Assembly: GCA_035493675.1 (NCBI GenBank)
Contig: DATJIA010000355.1
Span: 1 to 57,100, forward strand
Source of the DNA: JAIOQA01 sp035493675
GTDB lineage: Bacteria; Myxococcota_A; Polyangia; Haliangiales; Haliangiaceae
Direction of reading: 5' to 3'
DNA length: 57,100 bases
Within the stretch, counting starts at the first letter, position 1; the number at the start of each line of letters is the position of its first letter. The position numbers were made by a program, and so were the translations under genes. The notes beneath the pieces were generated by a model, which was given only the letters and a program-made list of their open reading frames with translations, was not told the origin of the DNA and did not search any database. Shown here piece after piece: positions 1 to 7,604 of this stretch.

Positions 1-108
1 GCTGTCTTCGAGTACATCGAGGTCTTCTACAACCGGCGACGGCTGCACTCGTCGCTGGGCTATCGTTCACCGGCCGCTTTCGAGGAGGAATTCGAAGCGG
101 CGGCCTAA
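1..108 (+). pseudogene. IS3-family transposase, C-terminal end (cut by window edge)
   Basis: The first 36 codons are open in frame 1 and end at TAA. They encode the last 35 residues of an integrase-type transposase. The segment FYNRRRLHSSLGYRSPAAFE is the hallmark C-terminus of IS3-family DDE transposases (orfB), where NRRRxHSxLGYxSP follows the last catalytic Glu. Whether the element is intact upstream cannot be seen, so it may be a functional copy cut by the window rather than a true pseudogene. It lies downstream of the convergent carboxylase gene. Confidence 0.85.
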
Positions 109-111
109 CCG

Positions 112-138
112 CGTGTCAACGAAACTGCGGGAAGCCCA
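112..138 (+). mobile_element. Putative right terminal inverted repeat of the IS3-family element
   Basis: Directly after the transposase stop the sequence GTGTCAACGAAACTGCGGGA continues to GCCCA at 138. This resembles IS3-family right ends, which lie a few bases past orfB and finish in CA. The left end is outside the window, so the inverted repeat and target duplication cannot be confirmed. Confidence 0.45.
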
Positions 139-181
139 GTCGACGTCTAAGTCCAAGTCGCCGTCGCCGTCAAAGTAAGAC

Positions 182-211
182 GACCACGACCACGACTACG
201 ACCACGACCAC
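182..211. repeat. (GACCAC)5 hexamer tandem repeat
   Basis: Five consecutive hexamers read GACCAC, GACCAC, GACTAC, GACCAC, GACCAC, with one substitution in the third unit. It lies between the IS end and the stop codon of the carboxylase gene. The preceding 40 bases are also low in complexity (TCGCCG units). No gene was found in 109-232. Confidence 0.8.
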
Positions 212-232
212 GTGGACGTCTACGTTGGCCGG

Positions 233-1783
233 TCACCAGGTATCGACGAAGCGACGCCGCGGCGGCGCTTCGGGCGCGGTCGTCGAGACCAGCCCGTGCA
301 GGATCCACGCGCGCGTCTCGGCCGGATCGATCACGGCGTCGAGCTCCCAGAGCGAGGCCATGTTGATCGCGGTGCCGCGGCGATGCGCCTCCGCGATCAG
401 CGCCTGCGCCATCTGCTCGCGGGCGGCGGGATCCGCGATCGCGTCGAGCTGCTTGCGCATGCCGACGCGCACGGCACCCTCGAGGTTCATGCCGCCGAAC
501 TCGCCGGCGGGCCACGACACCGTGAAGAACGGCGCGTGGAAGTGTCCGCCGGTGAGCGCCTGCGCGCCGAGCCCGTAGCCGCGGCGCAAGACGATCGCGA
601 AGTACGGCACGGTGAGGCTCGCGGCGGCGACGAACAAGCGCGACGTCCGGCGCACCAGCGCGGTCTTCTCCGCCTCGGGCCCGACCATGAAGCCCGGCGT
701 GTCGACGAGCGACACGATCGGCAGGCGGAACGCGTCGCAGAGCTGGAGGAAGCGCGCGGCCTTGTCGGACGCGTCGCCGTCGATCGCGCCGGCCAGGTGC
801 TGTGGATCGCTCGCGAGCACGCCGACCGCGCGGCCCTCGATGCGCGCGAAGCACGTCACCACGCTCTTGCCGAACTCGCGGCGCAGCTCGAGGACCGATC
901 CGTCGTCGAAGATCGTCTCGATCACCGGACGGATCGCGTAGCCGCGGCGCCGGTTGTCGGGAATCGCGGCGCGCAGCGTCTCCTGCGGCGCGCACGGCCC
1001 CGGCGCGATCGATCCTTGGAAGTACGAGAGGTACTGCTTCGCGATCGCGACCGCCTCGACCTCGTCGGCGACGCGCAGATCGATCACGCCGTTCTTGGTC
1101 TGCACGTCGGCCGGCCCGATCTCCTCGGGCGTGAAGGTGCCGAGCCCGCCCGCCTCGATCATCGGCGGGCCGCCCATGCCGATGTTGCTGTCGTCGGTCG
1201 CGATGATCACGTCGCAACACCCGAGCAGCGCCGCGTTGCCCGCGAAGCAGCGCCCCGACGCGATGCCGACGCGCGGCACCAAGCCCGACAGCGACGCGAA
1301 CGCGGCGAAGCTCGACGTGTCGAGCCCGCTGACCGTGTGCGTGTCGGTGTCGTTGGGCCGCCCGCCCCCGCCCTCCGCGAACAAGACGATCGGCAGCCTC
1401 CACGCGCGCGCGAGCGCGAGCATGCGATCGAGCTTCGCGTGCCCGACCAGCCCCTGCGTCCCCGCGAACACCGTGTAGTCGTACGCGAGCACCATCGTGC
1501 GCGCGGCGTCCGGCGCGAACCGATCGCCGTTGACCGCGCCGACGCCGCAGATGATCCCATCCGCCGGGCTCGCCTTGATCAGGTCGTCCAGGCTGCGCGT
1601 CGATCGCTGCGCCGCGAGCGCGAGCGCCCCGTACTCGACGAACGTGCCCGCGTCGATCAGATCCTCGACGTTCTCGCGCGCGGTCCGCTGCCCGGTCTTC
1701 CGCCGCCGCGCGACCGCCTCCGGCCGCTGCTCGTCGCGCGTCGCCGCCAACCGCCGCTCGAGCTCGTCGTCGCGCTCCGTCAT
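233..1783 (-). CDS. Acyl-CoA carboxylase, carboxyltransferase (beta) subunit
   Basis: This 516-residue protein has the standard length for the beta subunit of biotin-dependent acyl-CoA carboxylases (propionyl-, methylcrotonyl- or geranyl-CoA type). It transfers a carboxyl group from biotin to the acyl-CoA. Both crotonase-like halves are visible: the N-half has AEGGGGRPND and GMGGPPMIEAGGLG, and the C-half has DTPGFMVGPEAEK, RRGYGLGAQAL and AGEFGGMNLEGAV. The ATG start at 1783 overlaps the stop of the upstream glycosyltransferase gene by one base (TGATG), so translation is probably coupled. The biotin carboxylase/BCCP partner is not in the window, and the acyl substrate cannot be read from the sequence. 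Confidence 0.9.
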   Translation of the reverse strand: MTERDDELERRLAATRDEQRPEAVARRRKTGQRTARENVEDLIDAGTFVEYGALALAAQRSTRSLDDLIKASPADGIICGVGAVNGDRFAPDAARTMVLAYDYTVFAGTQGLVGHAKLDRMLALARAWRLPIVLFAEGGGGRPNDTDTHTVSGLDTSSFAAFASLSGLVPRVGIASGRCFAGNAALLGCCDVIIATDDSNIGMGGPPMIEAGGLGTFTPEEIGPADVQTKNGVIDLRVADEVEAVAIAKQYLSYFQGSIAPGPCAPQETLRAAIPDNRRRGYAIRPVIETIFDDGSVLELRREFGKSVVTCFARIEGRAVGVLASDPQHLAGAIDGDASDKAARFLQLCDAFRLPIVSLVDTPGFMVGPEAEKTALVRRTSRLFVAAASLTVPYFAIVLRRGYGLGAQALTGGHFHAPFFTVSWPAGEFGGMNLEGAVRVGMRKQLDAIADPAAREQMAQALIAEAHRRGTAINMASLWELDAVIDPAETRAWILHGLVSTTAPEAPPRRRFVDTW

Positions 1784-2886
1784 CAGGACCGAGTCTCCCA
1801 CCGGTCGGAGTCGAGCGTGAAGAGCGCGAGCACGACGAAGATGCCGCTCGTGATCGGCATGCACAGCGCGTGCGGGACGTACGACCACGCGCTGACCCGC
1901 TCGTGCGCGGGCCACGCGCGCGTGCGCCAGGCGTAGTACGCGCCTAACACCGTTAGGATGATCGCGTGCACCGCGATCACGTGGACCAAGCGGTGGTGCA
2001 CGAGCGCGCGATAGAGCCCGAACGGGTACAGGAACAAGACGATCGCGAGCGCGAAGTAGTTGATCGCGACCAGCGGCGGCAGCTTCCAGACGTGGGTCGT
2101 GCCGGCGGCGTAGTCGACGACGTTGGCGCGCCGCCACCGCAGCTGCTGCGAGAAGTAGCCGCGCAGCGTGCTCGGCACGAACGTCCAGCAGCGCGCCTGG
2201 TGCGTCATCGTCGTCTGGTAGCCGGCCTTCACGATCTGGCGCGTGAGGTAGCGATCCTCGCCGTGCTTGAGCGTGCGCGCGTCGAGGATCGGCAGGAGCT
2301 CGACGAGCACGCTGCGCCGGTACGCCGCGAGGCAGCCCGACACCGACATCACGCGCCGCACCGCGCGCTCGACGTTCTTCGCGACGTAGTACGCGTACCA
2401 GTACTTCAAGACCTGCATGCGCGTGAGCCAGTTGTCGTGCTTGTTGCGCACGTCGACCCAACCGCCGACCGCGGCGATCTCCGGCGAGACGAAGCGGCGC
2501 ACGAGCGCGCGGATCGCGCCCGGCTCGACGAGCACGTCGGAGTCGACCGACACGATGATCTCGCTGTCGGACTCGCGCACGGCGCGGTTGATCGACGCGC
2601 GCTTGCCGAGGTTGCGCGTATTCCCTAACACTGTTAGGCGATCGTCGGCGACCGAGCGCGCGTGGGCGAGGCTGTCGTCGGTCGAGGCGTCGTCGATGCA
2701 GACGACGCGCAGGCGCGGATAGTCGGACGCGAGCACGCTGCGCAGCGTGTCGACGATCGCCGCGCCCTCGTTGTAGAGCGGCACGACGACGGTCACGCTC
2801 GGCGCGAACGTGTCGGTCGTCGCGTCGAGCGGGCGCCGCGTCAGGCGCACGTAGAGCGCGCCGACGTACCGGTTGACGTAGCCCAC
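1783..2886 (-). CDS. GT2-family processive-type glycosyltransferase (membrane)
   Basis: A family 2 glycosyltransferase of the hyaluronan/chitin/poly-GlcNAc synthase type. The order of motifs is: VTVVVPLYNEG (nucleotide-binding start), CIDDASTDDS, SVDSDVLVE (DxD-like metal site), HGEDRYLT (ED acceptor motif) and QQLRWRRAN (QxxRW, typical of processive enzymes). Several hydrophobic segments follow the catalytic domain and one may precede it. No ATG is available. The GTG at 2886 is the most conservative start, but the frame is open further upstream through a hydrophobic stretch (LLRIIIHALAIVG), so a CTG or other start near 2919 is possible. The gene is divergent from the ATP-grasp gene and coupled to the carboxylase. 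It contains two 15-bp palindromes (see repeats). Confidence 0.8.
   Translation of the reverse strand: MGYVNRYVGALYVRLTRRPLDATTDTFAPSVTVVVPLYNEGAAIVDTLRSVLASDYPRLRVVCIDDASTDDSLAHARSVADDRLTVLGNTRNLGKRASINRAVRESDSEIIVSVDSDVLVEPGAIRALVRRFVSPEIAAVGGWVDVRNKHDNWLTRMQVLKYWYAYYVAKNVERAVRRVMSVSGCLAAYRRSVLVELLPILDARTLKHGEDRYLTRQIVKAGYQTTMTHQARCWTFVPSTLRGYFSQQLRWRRANVVDYAAGTTHVWKLPPLVAINYFALAIVLFLYPFGLYRALVHHRLVHVIAVHAIILTVLGAYYAWRTRAWPAHERVSAWSYVPHALCMPITSGIFVVLALFTLDSDRWETRS
1943..1957. repeat. 15-bp inverted repeat CCTAACACCGTTAGG (copy 1)
   Basis: CCTAAC-ACC-GTTAGG lies inside the glycosyltransferase gene. On the coding strand it encodes Leu-Thr-Val-Leu-Gly using CTA and TTA, leucine codons hardly used elsewhere in this GC-rich window. 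A second copy lies at 2624-2638. Confidence 0.75.
2624..2638. repeat. 15-bp palindrome CCTAACACTGTTAGG (copy 2)
   Basis: A perfect 7+1+7 palindrome in the same gene as copy 1, about 680 bases away. It again encodes Leu-Thr-Val-Leu-Gly with the rare CTA and TTA codons. The two copies differ at one base. Confidence 0.8.
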
Positions 2887-2950
2887 GATCGCGAGCGCGT
2901 GGATGATGATCCGCAGCAGGCGCGCGCAGGATATCGCGTACGATGCGCGC

Positions 2951-4027
2951 GTGAGAGTGCTGCTCGTCGAGGAAGGTTGGCACTCGACGATGTATCTGGC
3001 TCGCGCGCTCGCCGACGCGGGCCACGATGTCACCGCGCTCACGGCAAACGGCACGGCCGCGTCGTGCACGCACCGCGGTGTGCGCTGGATCTCGGGGCCC
3101 CGCGTCGACAGCCCGCCGTTCACGGCGTCGCTCGCCCAGATCGCCCCCGCGTTCGATCGGATCTTGCCGCTGACCGAGCCCGCGATGATCCGGCTGTGGG
3201 ACGCGAGCGGTCCGTGGAGCGATCGGCTGTGGCCGCACGCCGAGCCGTGGCAGCGCCGGCTCGTGCGCGACAAGCACGCGCTCGTCGCACACATGGCGGC
3301 CAAGGGGATCGAAGTTCCCGCGCAACGCCCGATCGGAGACGAGCTCGAGCGTCTGCCGGTCGTGATCAAGGGCGCGACCGGCTGCGGCGGCCGCATGGTG
3401 CGGATCGTCGAGACCCGCGACGCGCTCGCGAGCGCACGCGCGCGCGCGGCGCGGCTCGGCGGCGAATGGGTCGCGCAGGAGCTCCTGCCCGGCCCGACCT
3501 ATCTCTTCGGCGGGCTCTTCGATCGCGGCGCGCCGGTCCGCATCTACGCCGGCCGAAAGCTCGAGCAACACCCGCCGCGCACCGGTGGCGCGATCGCGCT
3601 GCGCTCGGTCGCCGACGACGCGCTGGTCGAGCTCGGCGTGCGCGCGATGCGCGAGCTGCGCTGGACCGGCTTCGCGAGCGCCGATCTCATGCGCCGCGCC
3701 GACGGGCGCCCCGTGCTGGTCGAGATCAACCCGCGCCTGTGGGGCTCGCTCGCCGGCGCGCAGGCCGCGGGCGTCGATCTGTTCACGCCGTTCGCGGCGC
3801 TGTTCGGCGGCTGCGCGCCCGCGCCGGATCTGCGCTTCGCGCCGGAACGGGACTGCTGGATCTTCCCCCGCTACCTCAACGCCGCCGCGCATCGCAACCT
3901 CGGCGGCGCGCGCCGCGCGCTCCGCGATCTGCGCGGCGATCAAGGCGAGGACTGGCGCGATCCGCGCTTCGTCGTCCACATCCTGCGCCGCCTCTTCCAC
4001 ATGAAGCGGCAGTCGCCGCGCTTCTGA
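2951..4027 (+). CDS. ATP-grasp domain protein (carboxylate-amine ligase-like)
   Basis: A 358-residue protein with an N-terminal Rossmann-like half (RVLLVEEGWHSTMYLARALADAG) and an ATP-grasp fold. VVIKGATGCGGRMVRIV is the lysine/glycine-rich nucleotide loop, WVAQELLPGP the hinge, and LVEINPRLWGSLAGAQAAGVD carries the metal-binding Glu and Asn of ATP-grasp enzymes. The family forms amide or ester bonds via acylphosphates, often in peptide, cofactor or cell-surface assembly; the substrate here is unknown. The start is GTG 2951 (GTG 2957 is also possible). An earlier ATG at 2903 would add a basic, non-family extension. It is divergent from the glycosyltransferase gene. Confidence 0.75.
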   Translation: MRVLLVEEGWHSTMYLARALADAGHDVTALTANGTAASCTHRGVRWISGPRVDSPPFTASLAQIAPAFDRILPLTEPAMIRLWDASGPWSDRLWPHAEPWQRRLVRDKHALVAHMAAKGIEVPAQRPIGDELERLPVVIKGATGCGGRMVRIVETRDALASARARAARLGGEWVAQELLPGPTYLFGGLFDRGAPVRIYAGRKLEQHPPRTGGAIALRSVADDALVELGVRAMRELRWTGFASADLMRRADGRPVLVEINPRLWGSLAGAQAAGVDLFTPFAALFGGCAPAPDLRFAPERDCWIFPRYLNAAAHRNLGGARRALRDLRGDQGEDWRDPRFVVHILRRLFHMKRQSPRF

Positions 4028-4078
4028 GGGGCGCGGGCACGCCGGTTGCTCGAGAACGTCGCTCGAAAGGAGAGCGTC

Positions 4079-4465
4079 ATGTTGCAGAGCTCGCCCATGT
4101 ACGCGTACCTGCCGGCCACCGACGTCGCCCGCGCGCGATCGTTCTACGAGAAGACCGTCGGTCTCCGGCCGTCGAAGGAGATCGCAGGCGGCGTGGTCTA
4201 CGAATTCGGCGGCGGCACCGCGTGCTTCTTGTACCCGACGCCCAACGCCGGCACGTCGAAGGCCAGCCAGGCGTTCTGGCAGGTCGCCGACGTCGAGCGG
4301 GAGGTCGCCGAGCTGAAGCAGCGCGGCGTCACGTTCGAGGAATACGACACGCCGCAGATGAAGACGAAGGACGGCATCATGGACGCGGGCGGATCGAAGG
4401 CCGCCTGGTTCAAGGACACCGAGGGCAACATCCTCGCGCTCGTCGAGGGTCCGAAACCGACGTGA
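4079..4465 (+). CDS. VOC (glyoxalase/bleomycin-resistance fold) family protein
   Basis: A 128-residue vicinal-oxygen-chelate protein made of two beta-alpha-beta-beta-beta units. It begins AYLPATDVARARSFYEKTVGL, which is the classic VOC start, and ends DTEGNILALVEG, the usual last metal-ligand strand. These small proteins act as lyases, dioxygenases or binding proteins; the substrate is not predictable. The start is ATG 4079 because AAAGGAG lies at 4066-4072 at good spacing. The in-frame TTG at 4046 is less likely. Confidence 0.85.
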   Translation: MLQSSPMYAYLPATDVARARSFYEKTVGLRPSKEIAGGVVYEFGGGTACFLYPTPNAGTSKASQAFWQVADVEREVAELKQRGVTFEEYDTPQMKTKDGIMDAGGSKAAWFKDTEGNILALVEGPKPT

Positions 4466-4474
4466 TCGTCTCGG

Positions 4475-5539
4475 CTATGGCTTCGACCCGAACAGCCACG
4501 GCGGCAGCGGCAGATGGATCCATCCCTCGTGCTGCGCCAACCCGACCGCGCAGAACGCGATCGGGATCGCGATCGCGATCAGCCACGGCCACACCCGCCG
4601 TCGCCGCCTGGGCGCGGGGCGCGGCAGCGGCGTGCGCTCGTGCACCAGCGCGGCGATCGGCTCGGTCACCGCGCGCGTGAGCGACGCGCGCCCCTCGCTC
4701 GTCCCCGCCAGCGCCTTCGCGAACGCGGCGGCGCTCTTCCACCGCGCCTCGCGATCCTTCTCGAGCGCGCGCAGGATCACGCGCTCGAGCTGGTTCGTGA
4801 TCTGCGGCGCGAGCGCGCGCGGCGCGACCGGCGCGTCCTCGACCTGCATACGCAAGACGGCGAGATCGCGCTCCGCCGAGAACGGCTTCATGCCGGTCAA
4901 CATCTCGTACAAGAGGATCCCGACCGCGTAGACGTCGCTGCGCGGATCGATCGCCTCGCAGCGCACCTGCTCGGGCGACATGTACTCGGCGGTGCCGAGC
5001 AGCGAGCCCGCCATCACGCTGATCTCCGACGGGCGGCCGTCGTCGTCGAGCAGCTTGGCGACGCCGAAGTCGAGCACCTTGACGAGCTCTTCACCGGGCG
5101 CGCCGAGGAGCAAGACGTTGTCGGGCTTGAGATCGCGATGGACGACCCCCGAAGCGTGCGCGCTGTCGAGCCCGGCGAGCAGCTGCCGCGCGATGTGGAC
5201 CGCGCGCGGCGGCGCGATCGCGCCCCGCTCGAGCAGCTTCTTCAGCGAATCACCCTCGTGCAGCTCCATCACGAGGTACGGCGTGTCGTCGAGCTCACCG
5301 AAGTCGATGATCGAGACGAGGTTCGGATGGCTGAGCCGGCTCATCGCCGCGGCCTCGCGCTCGAAGCGCTGCCGGCGGTTCGGGCTCGCCGCCTGGCTGC
5401 GATGGAGGAACTTGACCGCGACCTTCTTCGCGAGCCCGACGCGCTCGGCGCGATAGACCACGCCCATGCCGCCGGCGCCCAGCCGCTGCTCGATGCGGTA
5501 GCGGCCGTCGAGCACGAGTCCGACTCGCGCGTCCTCCAT
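4475..5539 (-). CDS. Membrane Ser/Thr protein kinase (Pkn type)
   Basis: A 354-residue Hanks-type kinase. The glycine loop LGAGGMGVVYRAERV, the lysine in VAVKFLH, the catalytic loop VHRDLKPDN, DFG and the GTAEYMSPEQ activation segment are all present, so it should be active. After the kinase domain (about residues 10-270) comes a basic linker and one transmembrane helix (WPWLIAIAIPIAFCAVGLA), leaving a very short outer tail. The ATG at 5539 lies 39 bp from the divergent kinase gene, so the promoters must overlap. It likely senses through its membrane segment or partners, since no extracellular sensor domain is seen. Confidence 0.9.
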   Translation of the reverse strand: MEDARVGLVLDGRYRIEQRLGAGGMGVVYRAERVGLAKKVAVKFLHRSQAASPNRRQRFEREAAAMSRLSHPNLVSIIDFGELDDTPYLVMELHEGDSLKKLLERGAIAPPRAVHIARQLLAGLDSAHASGVVHRDLKPDNVLLLGAPGEELVKVLDFGVAKLLDDDGRPSEISVMAGSLLGTAEYMSPEQVRCEAIDPRSDVYAVGILLYEMLTGMKPFSAERDLAVLRMQVEDAPVAPRALAPQITNQLERVILRALEKDREARWKSAAAFAKALAGTSEGRASLTRAVTEPIAALVHERTPLPRPAPRRRRRVWPWLIAIAIPIAFCAVGLAQHEGWIHLPLPPWLFGSKP

Positions 5540-5578
5540 CCATCGCCGAATATACCTTTGCTCTGGTACGCTCGCGTC

Positions 5579-7084
5579 ATGTCCGTCCCGGACCCGCGCG
5601 TGGGGACGGTGCTCCAAGGTCGCTACAAGGTCCTCGATCGCAGGACCGAGGGCTCGATGGGCGTGGTCTATCGAGGAGAACGCGTCCAGCTGGGGCGCCC
5701 CGTCGCGATCAAGTTCCTGAACGAAGGCTACGCCGCCACCGAGGACGGCCGGCGCCGGTTCGAGGTCGAGGCGCGCGCGATGAGCCGCCTCGAGCACCCG
5801 AACTGCGTGCCGGTCACCGATTTCGGCGTCGATCAGGGATCGCCCTACCTGGTCATGGACTTCGTGAGCGGCCAGAACCTGCGCCAGCTCCTGGTCGCCG
5901 AGTGGCGCCTCGAGCCGATGCGCGCGGTCGCGATCATGCGCCAGGTGCTCGCCGGGATCGCGCACGCGCACGTGCAGGGGATCATCCACCGCGATCTCAA
6001 GCCGGAGAACATCATCGTGTCGCCGGTCGAGGGCCACGGCGAGCACGCGCGCATCCTCGACTTCGGCCTCGCGAAGCTGCGCGACGAGGGCAGCTTCACG
6101 ACCGGCGTCGCGGTCGGCACGCCGGGCTACATGTCGCCCGAGCAGACGTCGGGCCAGAAGGCCGACGAGCGCGCCGACATCTACGCGTGCGGCGTGATCC
6201 TGTACGAGCTCTTGTGCGGACAGAAGCCGTTCCACAGCGAGAGCGCGTTCGAGACGATGCGCATGCATCGCGAGGTGCCGCCGCGTCCGCTCGCGGTCGC
6301 CGCCGTCGGCGCGCAGGTGCCGGCCGCCCTCGACGCGATCGTGATGAAGGCGCTCGCCAAGTCGCGCGATGATCGCTTCGCGTCGGCGTCGGAGTTCCGC
6401 GCCGCGCTCGAGCAGCTCGAGAGCGCGCCGCCGCCGCGCGCGACCGGCGGCAACCGCAAGACGATGATCATCGGCGGCGCGATCGCCGGCGTGATCGCGA
6501 TCGGCGTGGTCGCGTCGAAGCCGTGGGCGTCGGGCGGCGCAGCGGCGCCCGCGGTCGCGCCGGCGGCGATCGACGCGCGCGAGGAGATCGAAGAGCACGC
6601 GAACAATCCGCCGCCTTCACCCGTCGACGCCGCGCCCGCGCCTGCGGCGACGCTCGACGCCGCGCCCGCGCCGCCGGCTCGCTCGGCGACCGCCAACCCC
6701 GACGAGATCGCGCGCATGCGCGCGCTCGCCGATCACGAGCCGAGAGCCGCGATCGCCGGCCTCGAGACCCTCACCACCGCGTACCCCGACGATCCCGCGG
6801 CGCAGTACGCGCTCGCCGCCGCCTACGCGCGCGCGCACCAGCGTCGCGCCGCCGTGCAGCGTTACGCGGTCACGCTCCGCCTCGCGCCCGAGTACAAGGA
6901 CGACGCCACGCTCCTCGACGACGTCGTCGCCGCGCTCGGCGACAACACGTCGAACGATCTCGCCGCCGCGCTGATCGAGCAGGCGATCGGCGCGTCCGCG
7001 ATCCCGCACCTCGAGACCGCGACGCACTCGCACAGCCGCTCGCTCCGCTATCGCGCGACCAAGCTGCTGGCAAAGTTGCGCTGA
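5579..7084 (+). CDS. Membrane Ser/Thr protein kinase with periplasmic/repeat tail
   Basis: A 501-residue kinase with residues 1-280 forming a Hanks-type domain: VAIKF lysine, IHRDLKPEN, LDFGLAK, GTPGYMSPEQ. The glycine loop is degenerate (RRTEGSMGVVYRGE, where the first Gly of GxGxxG is Thr). A single membrane helix (MIIGGAIAGVIAIGVVA) follows near residue 300, then an Ala/Pro-rich linker and an alpha-helical C-terminal region resembling TPR/HEAT-type repeats. It is transcribed towards the lanthipeptide operon 117 bp downstream and might regulate it, but no direct link is visible. Confidence 0.88.
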   Translation: MSVPDPRVGTVLQGRYKVLDRRTEGSMGVVYRGERVQLGRPVAIKFLNEGYAATEDGRRRFEVEARAMSRLEHPNCVPVTDFGVDQGSPYLVMDFVSGQNLRQLLVAEWRLEPMRAVAIMRQVLAGIAHAHVQGIIHRDLKPENIIVSPVEGHGEHARILDFGLAKLRDEGSFTTGVAVGTPGYMSPEQTSGQKADERADIYACGVILYELLCGQKPFHSESAFETMRMHREVPPRPLAVAAVGAQVPAALDAIVMKALAKSRDDRFASASEFRAALEQLESAPPPRATGGNRKTMIIGGAIAGVIAIGVVASKPWASGGAAAPAVAPAAIDAREEIEEHANNPPPSPVDAAPAPAATLDAAPAPPARSATANPDEIARMRALADHEPRAAIAGLETLTTAYPDDPAAQYALAAAYARAHQRRAAVQRYAVTLRLAPEYKDDATLLDDVVAALGDNTSNDLAAALIEQAIGASAIPHLETATHSHSRSLRYRATKLLAKLR

Positions 7085-7101
7085 CCGATCGCGTTCGCCG
7101 C

Positions 7102-7118
7102 GGTCACAAAGGTCACAA
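7102..7118 (+). promoter_or_regulatory. Tandem GGTCACA direct repeat upstream of precursor 1
   Basis: GGTCACAAAGGTCACAA is a 9-bp-period direct repeat 84 bases before the first precursor gene. A closely matching copy precedes precursor 3 (14167-14183), and a single half-site precedes precursor 2 (7362-7368). It is followed by an inverted repeat CGCGGGGCCCCCGCG at 7120-7134. Probably a regulator or promoter element of the RiPP genes. Regulatory role is inferred; the repeat itself is directly visible. Confidence 0.5.
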
Positions 7119-7201
7119 GCGCGGGGCCCCCGCGTCTCCAGGCCGTCATGTGCGAGGGACGATCTCTCGCCGACGAAGACGAACCTGTAGGAGACACGAA
7201 G

Positions 7202-7354
7202 ATGAACAAGAAGACCCGCAAGACCACCCTCAAGACCCCGGTCCGCACGCGCACGGAGAAGCTGACCGAGCAGGACCTCAAGCTCATCGCCGGCGGCCGC
7301 ATGCCGAACGAGCCCGCCTGCTCGTGGTCGGCGAACCCGTACATCAGCTGCTGA
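7202..7354 (+). CDS. Lanthipeptide precursor peptide 1
   Basis: A 50-residue peptide with a basic N-terminus (MNKKTRKTTLK), a leader ending LTEQDLKLIAGG (double-glycine cleavage motif) and the core RMPNEPACSWSANPYISC. Two Cys and three Ser in the core are candidates for dehydration and lanthionine rings. The start is ATG 7202 because AGGAG lies at 7189-7193 and precursor 2 begins with the same MNKKT. An in-frame ATG at 7148 would add 18 residues without an SD sequence. The tandem copy lies 55 bp downstream and lanM follows that. Confidence 0.88.
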   Translation: MNKKTRKTTLKTPVRTRTEKLTEQDLKLIAGGRMPNEPACSWSANPYISC

Positions 7355-7409
7355 TCGCGGCGGTCACATCCACGACCCCGCGCATCCCACGCCTGAAGGA
7401 AAGACGATC

Positions 7410-7565
7410 ATGAACAAGAAGACCCAGAAGAGCACCCTCAAGCAGCCCACCCGTCCGCGCAGCGAGAAGCTGACGGAGCAGGACCTCAAGCTCATCGCCG
7501 GCGGCCAGCGTCCGTCGCACGAGCCGGCCTGCTCGTGGTCGGCGAACCCGTACATCAGCTGCTGA
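7410..7565 (+). CDS. Lanthipeptide precursor peptide 2
   Basis: A 51-residue paralogue of precursor 1: MNKKTQKSTLK start, leader ending LTEQDLKLIAGG, core QRPSHEPACSWSANPYISC. The last 14 residues (EPACSWSANPYISC) are identical in both peptides, and the DNA there is nearly identical through the stop codon, so this is a recent tandem duplication. The N-terminal four to five core residues differ. AAGGA at 7396-7400 is the ribosome site. Both peptides are expected substrates of the LanM directly downstream. Confidence 0.88.
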   Translation: MNKKTQKSTLKQPTRPRSEKLTEQDLKLIAGGQRPSHEPACSWSANPYISC

Positions 7566-7575
7566 TGCTGATGCA

Positions 7576-7595
7576 GACCCGGGCTCGCCCGGGTC
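7576..7595 (+). promoter_or_regulatory. Perfect hairpin between precursor 2 and lanM (attenuator candidate)
   Basis: GACCCGGG-CTCG-CCCGGGTC forms an 8-bp all-perfect stem with a four-base loop, 10 bases after precursor 2 and 9 bases before the lanM ATG. No strong U-tract follows (only TTT). A stem here could slow transcription, stabilise the precursor mRNA or mask the lanM start, so that precursors outnumber the synthetase. This arrangement is common in lanthipeptide operons. Confidence 0.55.
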
Positions 7596-7604
7596 GAACC
7601 CTTT

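Noticed and set aside
212..1936. 574-codon plus-strand frame opposite the carboxylase
   Set aside because: Arg/Glu/Asp-rich shadow of the carboxylase coding strand; no family features.
4558..4582. GCGATCGC-rich stretch as a special repeat (HIP-like)
   Set aside because: GATCG/CGATC words are frequent throughout the window and look like a general genome signature rather than a local element.
7120..7134. GC-only inverted repeat as terminator of the kinase gene
   Set aside because: Single-base centre and no T-tract; more likely linked to the GTCACA element, so not listed as a terminator.
7148..7201. Earlier ATG in frame with precursor 1
   Set aside because: No ribosome site, not shared with precursor 2, and the strong AGGAG points to ATG 7202.
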